From Proteobacteria bacterium UBA2996 (lineage in GTDB: Bacteria > Pseudomonadota > Gammaproteobacteria > Arenicellales > UBA868), in NCBI GenBank assembly GCA_002346525.1, contig DDZY01000215.1, positions 6,932-20,869 on the forward strand: a DNA stretch of 13,938 bases, given 5' to 3'. Of this stretch, positions 7,516 to 13,938 are shown piece by piece. The translations under genes were made by a program, and so were the position numbers. Positions within the stretch are counted from its first letter, which is position 1. The number at the start of each line of letters is the position of its first letter. A model generated the notes under the pieces. It made no database searches. It saw only the letters and a list, made by a program, of their open reading frames with translations, and was not told the origin of the DNA.

Positions 7516-8190
7516 TTAAAGCCAACGTCCTTCTTTTGAGTTTTTGATAGTCGTATTGACGATGCTCAACAATTCATCAAAGTCTGGAGGCAAATCGTAT
7601 TCGACACATCGTGCCAGATCCTCTTCGAGTGTGTCCCACTGCAGCGCTTCGAGTAAGTCAGGATTGAGTTCATCGAAAATTCGACGATCCGCCATTTGGA
7701 CAACCGGATTACAGTTGATCTCGTTGCTGATCACACTCAGGGAAGTCTCAGGACTCAGGATCATTTCAAGAAACCCGATGCTATCGACATAAGATGGGGT
7801 ATCCACAGGGATTGTATTTAACTCAACAAAACAGATACCCCCTTTGCCGCCCATCGGTCCTTTTCCGGGAGTAAAGCAATAAATCTCGCGGAAACCCTCG
7901 CGGCGCAAATATCCGGAAGAAAACATACCTGCTGACATGATCATACTTATTGATTTCTCAGTCAGTCGTGTATTGAGTTTCCGGCAGTCATCAGAAATAT
8001 ATACTGCATGATCAAACCACTGTCGCGCTTGGAACTCGAAACGTTGTTTATCTTCCTTAGACAGAGAAGAAAATGGGTTTAATCCCAGCGATAGCGCAAT
8101 ATGGAATACGTTAAATTCCGGAAATACCAAAAGACCGTATTCGGGCGCTGACTCGGGAGTCGCTAAAAGGCAAAATCCCAGAGCGTCAAA
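7516..8190 (-). pseudogene. Remnant of PotD-type ABC transporter periplasmic binding protein (N-terminally truncated)
   Basis: The frame is open from just after a TGA at 8191-8193 down to the stop at 7516. The first usable start is TTG 8130 (204 aa); translation before it (FDALGFCLLATPES..) still looks homologous. By family resemblance it is the C-terminal two-thirds of a spermidine/putrescine-type (PotD-like) solute-binding protein. FHIALSLGLNPFSSLSKED matches the mid-protein helix, GPMGGKGGICFVELNTIPV matches the strand before the last lobe crossing, and SIGFLEMILSPETSLSVIS is the typical IPxx..A..Fl.fll.pe segment. Full proteins are about 340-370 aa with a signal peptide; the signal and most of the first lobe are missing, so it cannot be exported or fold normally. 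No permease or ATPase gene is present. It is probably the remains of a transporter operon lying between the two amidases. Confidence 0.65.
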
Positions 8191-8217
8191 TCAAACGTCG
8201 GCGATAAAGTGACTTTG

Positions 8218-8279
8218 GGCTGGCCCGCTGAACTTTCTAAACTTCTTTCTGATTGACGAGTTCAGAGTCTGGGCCAACC
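8218..8279. repeat. Imperfect inverted repeat between amidase 2 and the binding-protein remnant
   Basis: GGCTGGCCC (8218-8226) pairs with GGGCCAACC (8271-8279) at 8 of 9 positions, and TGAAC (8229-8233) pairs with GTTCA (8260-8264), leaving a 2/6-nt internal bulge and a 26-nt loop. On the minus strand it lies 22 nt after the amidase 2 stop. No U-run follows. It may be a terminator-like RNA structure, or a scar of the event that truncated the binding protein. The surrounding gap (8191-8301) shows no gene. Confidence 0.35.
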
Positions 8280-8301
8280 GTTAGACTTGGAGGTTTCGAT
8301 T

Positions 8302-9588
8302 TCAGTTTGATGTTCCCAGCTGGATGTTCTGTTGTATCCAACTGGCATGTGCAATAAGGTCGTCATCTTTATTGAAATGGCCAACTAACTGTACCCCCAA
8401 AGGAAGTTGAGTCAAACCCTTTCCGGCCGGCAATGTAACTGATGGGCCACCGATAAGATTCCATGCACGGGAAAATTTTGGGTCTCCGGTGCTACTCAGT
8501 CCCTTTGGCGCTTCTCCTGGAGCACTTGCGGTTAAAAATAAGTCATAGTCGCCAAGCTCAGTGCGCAGCCTCTGATTAGCGGAATCTCGCTGCTTTAACG
8601 CCTGTTCATACGCTTGAAAACTAATTTGGCGACCGGCTTCCACAAGTTCGGTAAACTGATCGCTGAGCTTTTCCCGTTGGTTTTCATATTCCGCCGCGCG
8701 TGACCTCGAAACCTCAAATGCCATAACGATTTGATGCGCATCGACAAGATCTACCCCTTCGCGACCGTCAACTTCCACCTCTCTTATCTCAATTCCAGAT
8801 TCGGCCAGATCGCTCCCGGCAGTTTCGATTGCCGACTGACTCTCGCTGTCGAGCTCGCTCCAGTAAGGCGTTCTTACCAATCCTATTTTTCGTGGCTTTA
8901 ACGCACCCGCTCTTGGCGACACCCCTAGTAGCACATTTCTCAGCAAACAGAGGTCCTCAGGACTCCTCACAAAGAAACCGAGTGAGTCCATGGAGTAAGA
9001 TAGTGTAAGAGCTCCGTTCAACGGAAACTGGGCAACCGATGCCTTGTAGCCGATGACACCACAGAACGCAGCAGGTCGAATCACCGAAGCCGCTGTTTGT
9101 GAGCCAATCGCGAATGGCACCATAAAATCTGCGACCGCGGCGGCCGAGCCCTGCGATGAACCGCCCGGAGTGTGATCGGGGTGATGTGGATTTCGGGTTT
9201 TACCTGGAAAAAAGTACGCAAACTCTGTTGTCACTGTTTTTCCCATTACCACCCCTCCAGCTGATCTCAACCGAGACACAACTGCAGCGTCACTCACAGG
9301 TTGATAGCCCTCAAATATGCTGCTTCCATAGGATGTAACCCTGTCTCTAGTATTGAAAATATCCTTAACCCCAAAAGGGATACCTGAAATGCTCGTAGCT
9401 CGGCCATGACGGTCTATCAGAGCTATTTCACTTCGAACACGATCGATGTCGAGTTCTACGAAGGCCTGTGTTACTTTTTCACGAGCTTCCATCCGACTTA
9501 CAAGACTCTGAAAGATTTCATTCAGAGAGAACGTTCCAGCTTCTAAACCCCGATCCAACTCTCCCAGACTCATTTCATAGATTTCCAT
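8302..9588 (-). CDS. Amidase signature (AS) family protein with altered oxyanion loop
   Basis: 428 aa. The catalytic Lys is K75 (GIPFGVKDIF), the cis-Ser is S144 in PGGSSQGSAAAV and the nucleophile is S168 in QTAASVIRPAAFCG. GKTVTTEFAYFFPGKTRNP is characteristic of a catabolic AS subgroup that normally reads TQTGGSVIRP. Here the two glycines before the serine, whose backbone amides build the oxyanion hole, are both alanine (A166, A167; codons at 9088-9093), so activity may be changed or reduced. It is cytosolic by absence of a signal peptide. The start is well supported: AAGGA (minus strand, 9600-9596) lies 7 nt before ATG 9588. It is the first minus-strand gene after a divergent regulatory gap and is followed by the binding-protein remnant. 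It is only distantly similar to the neighbouring amidase, so it is not a recent tandem copy. Confidence 0.88.
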   Translation of the reverse strand: MEIYEMSLGELDRGLEAGTFSLNEIFQSLVSRMEAREKVTQAFVELDIDRVRSEIALIDRHGRATSISGIPFGVKDIFNTRDRVTSYGSSIFEGYQPVSDAAVVSRLRSAGGVVMGKTVTTEFAYFFPGKTRNPHHPDHTPGGSSQGSAAAVADFMVPFAIGSQTAASVIRPAAFCGVIGYKASVAQFPLNGALTLSYSMDSLGFFVRSPEDLCLLRNVLLGVSPRAGALKPRKIGLVRTPYWSELDSESQSAIETAGSDLAESGIEIREVEVDGREGVDLVDAHQIVMAFEVSRSRAAEYENQREKLSDQFTELVEAGRQISFQAYEQALKQRDSANQRLRTELGDYDLFLTASAPGEAPKGLSSTGDPKFSRAWNLIGGPSVTLPAGKGLTQLPLGVQLVGHFNKDDDLIAHASWIQQNIQLGTSN

Positions 9589-9595
9589 AATTTTT

Positions 9596-9600
9596 TCCTT
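9596..9600 (-). promoter_or_regulatory. Strong Shine-Dalgarno for amidase 2
   Basis: On the minus strand AAGGA sits 7 nt before ATG 9588. This is the clearest ribosome-binding site in the window and fixes the amidase 2 start. Confidence 0.7.
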
Positions 9601-9662
9601 CTTTGAGCGGAAACTTCAAATACATTTTCTTTTAGTGAAACGTTAAAGCGGTAGTCTGACTT

Positions 9663-9676
9663 CCAGATTAATCTGG
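9663..9676. promoter_or_regulatory. Perfect 14-bp palindrome, candidate operator
   Basis: CCAGATTAATCTGG is a complete dyad with no spacer, lying in the AT-rich 163-bp divergent gap between amidase 2 (minus, starts 9588) and the ASCH gene (plus, starts 9752), about 75 nt from each start. Its size and place fit an operator for a dimeric repressor or activator controlling one or both genes. No regulator gene is present in the window, so its protein is unknown. Confidence 0.5.
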
Positions 9677-9681
9677 TTCGG

Positions 9682-9718
9682 GCAGGACTATACTTTTAGT
9701 TCGATATATAAATCCTGC
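9682..9718. repeat. Inverted repeat GCAGGA / TCCTGC around the ASCH-side promoter region
   Basis: GCAGGA (9682-9687) and TCCTGC (9713-9718) are exact reverse complements. The similarity extends inward imperfectly (GCAGGActata against GCAGGAtttata when read on opposite strands). The 25 nt between them are A/T-rich and contain TATACT and TATAAA, possible -10-like hexamers for the plus-strand gene, without a matching -35. It may be a second operator half-site pair or chance. Confidence 0.3.
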
Positions 9719-9751
9719 AGAATCAGAAATCATTCTAAAATTAACTAACGT

Positions 9752-10255
9752 TTGGAGAACAGTCGCATAATCGGAGAAAAAACCCCTGAGACAGATGCTT
9801 TTTGGAAACTCGTTTGTGAAGAAAAGTTAATTACCGTTTCAGATTACCACTGCTTGACCTTTGGAGATCCCAAATATCAAGACTACAGTGATCACATAAC
9901 AGAATTAGCGATCAAGAGCATCAAACGTGCAACCGCTCACCTCGCTATTGATTTCGAACTTAATAATGTAACCCGCAGACAAAAAGGCGACTATTGGATG
10001 ATCCTTTGGGAGGATCTCTCACCTGCAGTTGTCGTTGAATTAGTTAACGTCGAAGAATGTAAATTTGAAGATGTGTCAGCCGAATTCGCTGCGCGGGAAG
10101 GCGAGGGAGATGGATCTCTAGAATTCTGGAAAAAAACCCATGAAGACTACTTCAAACTTCAACTGACCGACTGGGGCCACGAGTGGTCGGATCAGCTGAG
10201 AGTCGTCCTCGAATCATTTGATGTCGTGATGGCAAATCCAGCGCGGCCTGTCTAG
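9752..10255 (+). CDS. ASCH-domain protein (PUA-like fold)
   Basis: 167 aa. The C-terminal half carries the ASCH signature: VVVELVNVEECKFEDVS, then FAAREGEGDGSLEFWK and the following H-E-D-Y-F (about 112-134), matching the usual pattern v..v....F.dV...fA..EGEGD.SL..W...H..fF. The N-terminal TPETDAFWKL is also typical of this subgroup. ASCH domains share the PUA-like beta-barrel and are thought to bind RNA or modified nucleotides; some members hydrolyse acylated cytidines (family knowledge, not shown for this protein). The start is TTG 9752: an in-frame TAA lies at 9746-9748 and the next ATG is deep inside the domain. There is no good Shine-Dalgarno. The gene stands alone between two opposite-strand blocks, and its GC (24 of 60 in 9841-9900) is far below that of the flanking blocks, suggesting separate acquisition. 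Confidence 0.85.
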   Translation: MENSRIIGEKTPETDAFWKLVCEEKLITVSDYHCLTFGDPKYQDYSDHITELAIKSIKRATAHLAIDFELNNVTRRQKGDYWMILWEDLSPAVVVELVNVEECKFEDVSAEFAAREGEGDGSLEFWKKTHEDYFKLQLTDWGHEWSDQLRVVLESFDVVMANPARPV

Positions 10256-10280
10256 CTGGACGTTAACCAGCAAACTAAGT

Positions 10281-10311
10281 TGGTCGGCCAGCATTATTGG
10301 TTGGCGGGCCA
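10281..10311. terminator. Strong hairpin between convergent ASCH and EamA genes
   Basis: TGGTCGGCCAGC (10281-10292) and GTTGGCGGGCCA (10300-10311) pair at 11 of 12 positions (including two G-U wobbles and one G-G mismatch) around the 7-nt loop ATTATTG. It fills most of the 64-bp gap between two convergent stops (10255 and 10320). A short ATTT follows on the plus strand. A smaller GCTGG/CCAGC hairpin overlaps the ASCH stop (10255-10271). It probably acts as a bidirectional terminator. Confidence 0.55.
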
Positions 10312-10319
10312 TTTCGCGG

Positions 10320-11198
10320 TTATTCCACTGCACGTTTAGCAGACGCGCCCTTGTATGTCGAGATCCCCGCATCGACAGCGACAGCGCTGAGGATGATAAG
10401 ACCACCCCAAAGCGTAGCAGTCGTTGGAATCTCGGTCACTGTCAACCAGGCCCAGATTGGGCCCAGCACCGGTTCGAGCAGCGCCAGCAATCCCACTTGT
10501 GCTGCGGGCACGTGCCGCGCTCCGAGGATCAGCAATGTGAATCCCAAACCCACCTGGAACACCCCAAGATAAACCGAAACGCCAAAGTCCCACCAGCTTA
10601 TTGAAAATTCATGAACAAAGGGGGCAGAAAGAAGCGCAGCAAAACAAGCCGCCAAGAAAAGCGCCACTAGCATATCAGGTTGCCTCGAGCGTCTCACAAG
10701 TACCACTGAAATCGCATAAGAAACCGGCAACCACAATGCGACAAGATTCCCGAGATATCGCCCTTGAGCCATCCCTGCTCCCACCATAACAATCAGTCCT
10801 AACATCGCACCACCGATCGCCACACACGTTCGAATTGGCACCCGCTCTCCCAGCAGAAACCATCCGAGTACAGCAGCTAAAAAGGGAGCCGCGCTGAAGA
10901 TAAAGAGTGCATTGGCTACAGTAGTCATCAATAATGCGAATACGTAAGCAACAAATCCGCTGCCAAGGACAACCGCTAGCAGAACATCGTCCTTGGTGAT
11001 CGTCTTGAAGCGTGAGACCCAAGCAGCTCGATTGAAAAGCACCAACAGCACGAATACCAGCACCGCCATACTGATAGAGCGATAGAACAAGATCTGCCAA
11101 GCATCTGCAGACTCGATGACACGAAGCCCGACTCCTGAGGTACTGAGAAAAAGTGCAGACGCTGCCACCATAAGCACCCCTCGCATGTACTGAGTCAT
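10320..11198 (-). CDS. EamA/DMT-superfamily transporter (second of pair)
   Basis: 292 aa from ATG 11198. The same frame stays open to 11474, but those extra 92 residues lie on top of the upstream EamA gene and look unlike a protein. The chosen start has GAGG 6 nt upstream (11205-11208), which overlaps the preceding gene's TGA. The protein is almost entirely hydrophobic with about ten membrane segments arranged as two EamA repeats: GVLMVAASALFLSTSGVGL opens the first, and LGVFQVGLGFTLLILGARH lies in the second, followed by PVLGPIWAWLTVTE, a typical EamA block. It is an inner-membrane drug/metabolite transporter, usually an exporter of amino acids or metabolites; the substrate is unknown. It follows another EamA gene of the same size by 8 nt, so the two may form a pair or act on related substrates. 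Confidence 0.9.
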   Translation of the reverse strand: MTQYMRGVLMVAASALFLSTSGVGLRVIESADAWQILFYRSISMAVLVFVLLVLFNRAAWVSRFKTITKDDVLLAVVLGSGFVAYVFALLMTTVANALFIFSAAPFLAAVLGWFLLGERVPIRTCVAIGGAMLGLIVMVGAGMAQGRYLGNLVALWLPVSYAISVVLVRRSRQPDMLVALFLAACFAALLSAPFVHEFSISWWDFGVSVYLGVFQVGLGFTLLILGARHVPAAQVGLLALLEPVLGPIWAWLTVTEIPTTATLWGGLIILSAVAVDAGISTYKGASAKRAVE

Positions 11199-11204
11199 GA
11201 TACG

Positions 11205-11208
11205 CCTC
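11205..11208 (-). promoter_or_regulatory. Shine-Dalgarno overlapping a stop codon
   Basis: On the minus strand the first EamA gene ends in TGA and the sequence continues GG, so TGAGG provides both the stop and a GAGG ribosome-binding site 6 nt before ATG 11198. This fixes the start of the second EamA gene and suggests re-initiation by terminating ribosomes. Confidence 0.6.
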
Positions 11209-12136
11209 AAGAAGAAGATGAATGATTGCGGCCGGCACCATCCAGCGTTGGTTTCTGGGCTAGCCACAGCCCCAAAACGACGAGTATCAATGACACGGCA
11301 TGGAATACACCAAATTTTTCTGACAACAGCGTCACAGCCATTAAGGATGCTGAAATTGGGACGAGATTCAAAAACAACCCACAGATCCCAACGCCAATCA
11401 GCTGAACGCTCCGTATATAAAAAAGATGCGCTAAAAAGGAAGGAAACACTGTAACGAAGAAGACAATCAGCCACCCTTCAACAGAGGGCCAGAACAATTC
11501 TCCTGTGTTCAATTCGTAGGCTACTCCAAATACAGTGACAATCTGAGCCGTGATGGAAAAAAGCAATAACCCGATGATTTCATCACCATTGGATTGCTTT
11601 CGAAGCCCTAATGTGTAGGCCGAGAACAACCCACAGCCGATCAGCATATACAGATCACCAATGTTGAACTCGATTCCAACCAACCGCATTAATTGGCCGC
11701 CGGATGCAAGCACCAACACGCCGGTGAGTCCAATCAGAATTCCGACCGATTGCAAAGGCCCGATTCGGTCTTTGAAGAATAAAAATGAGCCAGCAATAAC
11801 GAAAATGGGAATCGAGCCTTGAAGGATTCCGAGATTAATTGCCGTCGTATGGTGAGCCGCAATATAGAAAAACATATTGAAACCTCCCAGAGCGATTCCT
11901 CCCAGCACAAAACCTATCCAACCCGCGCAAAATAACTCTTTAGCTTCCTGTAAGCGCTTTCGAAATAAAACTAGCAGGAACATAGCTAGAATAAACCACC
12001 TGAGATGTGTCAGGAGAAATGGTGAGATGTGGCCAACAGCGAATCTGCCCGCCACCGCATTGCCGCCCCAGAATATCGTCGAAAGAGTAAGCAGGACAAT
12101 TGGGCGACTCCAGAGAACGGGCAGTCCCGGCATCAT
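11207..12136 (-). CDS. EamA/DMT-superfamily transporter (first of pair)
   Basis: 309 aa with about ten predicted hydrophobic segments in two EamA repeats. The N-terminal LSTIFWGGNAVAGRFAVG is the classic EamA opening (WG.N...K/R), followed by PFLLTHLRWF. The second repeat contains LFYIRSVQLIGVGICGLFLNLVPISASLMAV, with the conserved N-L-V-P-I block and a following LSEKFGVFHAVSLILVVLGL. It sits in the inner membrane and probably exports a small metabolite; the substrate cannot be inferred. The start ATG (12134-12136) overlaps the uup stop as ATGA, and the next codon is also Met. Its stop TGA lies inside the Shine-Dalgarno of the next EamA gene. These junctions predict translational coupling across uup and the two transporters. 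The C-terminus ends in a hydrophilic Ser-rich tail. Confidence 0.92.
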   Translation of the reverse strand: MMPGLPVLWSRPIVLLTLSTIFWGGNAVAGRFAVGHISPFLLTHLRWFILAMFLLVLFRKRLQEAKELFCAGWIGFVLGGIALGGFNMFFYIAAHHTTAINLGILQGSIPIFVIAGSFLFFKDRIGPLQSVGILIGLTGVLVLASGGQLMRLVGIEFNIGDLYMLIGCGLFSAYTLGLRKQSNGDEIIGLLLFSITAQIVTVFGVAYELNTGELFWPSVEGWLIVFFVTVFPSFLAHLFYIRSVQLIGVGICGLFLNLVPISASLMAVTLLSEKFGVFHAVSLILVVLGLWLAQKPTLDGAGRNHSSSS

Positions 12137-13938
12137 TGTTCTCGCCTTAGTCTGCTATCCATCTCTTCGAGTTCACTCCATCGCTCGAGGTGTTGCTCCA
12201 GCTCCCGTTCCAGATCCGCCAACTGATCGAGCACAGGCTGGGTCTCACTGTAATCTCTCGTATAGAAGTCAGAATCTAACGTCTGGTTCCTGACTTGTTC
12301 TAGCTGCGTTTCGACCGACTCAATCACGCTGGGAAGGTCGTCGAGTTCGCGCTGCAGTTTATACGACAACTTGCGGGCTGATGCCGGGCGCGTCGGTTGG
12401 GGCGTGTCGGAGTCAGCCGGACTGCTCTGGTTTCTCTTCGCTTCTCCAGAAGCAAGCAAGCGACCCCGCTTCATCCAATCGCTGTAGTTGCCGAGATAGG
12501 GCTGGATCGACCCATCAGACTCAAACGCCAGAATACTGGTGACGGTATTATCAAGAAACGCACGATCATGACTGACCACCATCAGGGTGCCGGCGTACTC
12601 GGCAAGTTTTTCTTCGAGCACTTCCAGGGTCTCAACATCAAGATCGTTGGTGGGTTCATCCAGAATTAAAAAGTTGGCGGGCTGGGTAAAAAGGCGAGCC
12701 AAAATTACACGATTTCTCTCACCGCCAGATAAAGCGCGGACCGGCGTCAATGCGCGTTTTGCGCTGAACAGAAACCCACGCAGGTAGCCCACGACATGAC
12801 GGGGTTTGCCATTCAAGGTAACGTACTCCCTTCCGTCTCCCACTATCTGGGCAACGGTCTTGTCCTGGTCAAGCTCCCGCCGGTGCTGGTCAAAATAGCC
12901 AAGCTGAATGTTCACACCCCACTTGACTGAACCCGCGTTCGGTTCGATTTCTCCCAAGAACAGTCTCAGCAAAGTACTCTTGCCAACACCGTTATTGCCG
13001 ACAAGGGCTATTCTGTCGCCACGGCGAATCCGCAAAGAGAAGTCCTGGATCAGCATTGAATCGCCATACCCAAAGCTAAGGCCCCTCGCGTCCAGTACCT
13101 TGCGCCCGGACTGATCCGCCTCTTCTATGTGCACCCTCGCCCGGGCATCAGGGTTGACCCGCTGTGCACGCACCTCACGCATCGCCTCCAGTGCTCGAAC
13201 CCTGCCCTCGTTTCTTGTGCGCCGCGCCTTGATTCCCTGGCGGATCCAGATCTCTTCTTCCGCCAACTTGCGGTCGAACTCCGAGTTCGCCTGACGTTCC
13301 GCCGTCAGGGACTCGGCCCGACGGCGGAGAAAGTCAGCATAATCGCCTGGCCAACTGCGCAATTTTCCGCGATCAATTTCAACGATCCGGGTTGCGAGAC
13401 GCTGAAGAAATGCCCGATCATGTGTAATAAACAAAACCGCTCCGGAAAAGGTCGCGAGACGGCTCTCCAGCCAGTTGATCGCCTCAAAATCAAGATGATT
13501 AGTCGGCTCGTCCAGCAGCAGCAGATCGGGCCGGGGGGCAAGTGCGCGGGCCAGTGCTGCCCGTCGACGCCAACCACCTGACAGTGTGCTAATTGGTTGC
13601 TCGGGATCCAGACCCATTTCGGTGCATATACTTTCGACCTGTTGCTGCGGATGCCACCCGCCATGCGAATCAATGTGGCTATGCAGATCCTGAAGCGCCT
13701 TGAGCCCCGCCGCATCAAGATCGACATCAGCCTGGTCGCGATACTGCTCTGTCATCTGGATGATGTCGGCCAAACCCTCGGCCACAAAATCGCCCACCTT
13801 CTGAACTTCATCGTCGGGCAGCACTTGCTCGAGTTCGGTGATGCAAAGATCTCCATGGCGGCGGACCTCGCCCTCGTCCGGCTCCTGCACTCCGGTGACG
13901 AGGCGCAGCACTGAGGTCTTGCCGGCACCGTTGCGACC
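12133..13938 (-). CDS. uup: ABC-F family ATPase Uup (5' partial)
   Basis: 601 residues are visible; the frame runs off the window end at GRNGAGKTS, the first Walker A, so only about the first 30-40 residues are missing. Two ABC domains follow in order: first signature LSGGWRRRAALARA at about 119, Walker B LLLLDEPTNHLD at about 139-151; the charged inter-domain linker rich in Arg/Glu; second Walker A GNNGVGKST at about 314-322, signature LSGGERNR at about 403 and Walker B FLILDEPTNDLD at about 423-434. The C-terminal 100 residues form a Lys/Glu-rich predicted coiled coil (from about KLSYKLQRELDDL), the Uup-type C-terminal domain that binds nucleic acid. There are no transmembrane segments: ABC-F proteins act in the cytoplasm on ribosomes, and Uup has been linked to precise transposon excision and to relief of translation stalls. 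It shares an ATGA overlap with the downstream EamA gene. Confidence 0.95.
   Translation of the reverse strand, partial: GRNGAGKTSVLRLVTGVQEPDEGEVRRHGDLCITELEQVLPDDEVQKVGDFVAEGLADIIQMTEQYRDQADVDLDAAGLKALQDLHSHIDSHGGWHPQQQVESICTEMGLDPEQPISTLSGGWRRRAALARALAPRPDLLLLDEPTNHLDFEAINWLESRLATFSGAVLFITHDRAFLQRLATRIVEIDRGKLRSWPGDYADFLRRRAESLTAERQANSEFDRKLAEEEIWIRQGIKARRTRNEGRVRALEAMREVRAQRVNPDARARVHIEEADQSGRKVLDARGLSFGYGDSMLIQDFSLRIRRGDRIALVGNNGVGKSTLLRLFLGEIEPNAGSVKWGVNIQLGYFDQHRRELDQDKTVAQIVGDGREYVTLNGKPRHVVGYLRGFLFSAKRALTPVRALSGGERNRVILARLFTQPANFLILDEPTNDLDVETLEVLEEKLAEYAGTLMVVSHDRAFLDNTVTSILAFESDGSIQPYLGNYSDWMKRGRLLASGEAKRNQSSPADSDTPQPTRPASARKLSYKLQRELDDLPSVIESVETQLEQVRNQTLDSDFYTRDYSETQPVLDQLADLERELEQHLERWSELEEMDSRLRREQ

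Noticed and set aside
11199..11474. N-terminal extension of the second EamA protein to 384 aa
   Set aside because: It overlaps the well-supported first EamA gene in another frame, and the real start at 11198 has a good Shine-Dalgarno and begins with the typical first membrane helix.
13129..13581. 150-aa plus-strand frame opposite uup
   Set aside because: It is antisense to the conserved ABC-F linker and first nucleotide-binding domain, with no recognisable motif.
1..13938. CRISPR arrays, tRNA or rRNA genes, insertion sequences, toxin-antitoxin pairs
   Set aside because: No regularly spaced repeats, cloverleaf-like segments, rRNA stretches, transposases or recognisable toxin-antitoxin genes were seen on either strand.

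Overview
The window reads as a bacterial chromosome segment with dense gene packing, ATGA start/stop overlaps and mixed GC. It is most likely a pseudomonadote and plausibly a gammaproteobacterium. The hints are a Uup-type ABC-F ATPase, a zinc-ribbon NudC and a phthalate-type Rieske oxygenase with no eukaryotic or archaeal traits. The taxonomic call is an inference and is weak. No rRNA, tRNA, CRISPR array, transposase or integrase was found.

Layout. (1) Bases 1-5894, plus strand, GC-richer: the 3' part of a Rieske non-haem iron oxygenase, a D-2-hydroxyacid dehydrogenase (ATGA overlap), a divergent ProC-like reductase, a possible 45-62 aa hydrophilic protein, a PaaI-type hotdog thioesterase, a class C beta-lactamase-fold esterase (ATGA overlap) and NudC, an NADH/NAD-RNA pyrophosphatase. 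The first six look like one co-oriented catabolic group. A plausible flow is ring or side-chain oxygenation, oxoacid or hydroxyacid interconversion, imine reduction, CoA-thioester hydrolysis and ester hydrolysis. NudC behind a 126-bp gap may be separate housekeeping. (2) Bases 6021-9588, minus strand, lower GC: two amidase-signature (AS) family enzymes flank the C-terminal part of a PotD-type periplasmic binding protein that has lost its N-terminal lobe and signal peptide. This looks like a decayed amide or polyamine uptake-and-hydrolysis locus. The 9589-9751 gap is a divergent regulatory region with a perfect 14-bp palindrome. (3) Bases 9752-10255, plus strand, AT-richer: an ASCH-domain protein on its own, closed by a strong hairpin. 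(4) Bases 13938-10320, minus strand: an apparent operon of uup (5' end outside the window), then two EamA/DMT-family transporters. The first overlaps uup by ATGA. The second starts 8 nt after the first, with its Shine-Dalgarno embedded in the preceding stop codon.

No wholly new system is evident. The points most worth a second look are: the second amidase, where both glycines before the nucleophilic serine are alanines; the truncated binding protein between the two amidases; the palindromes at 9663-9676 and 7485-7501; the unassigned Rieske/dehydrogenase/ProC-like cluster; and the paired EamA transporters behind uup.
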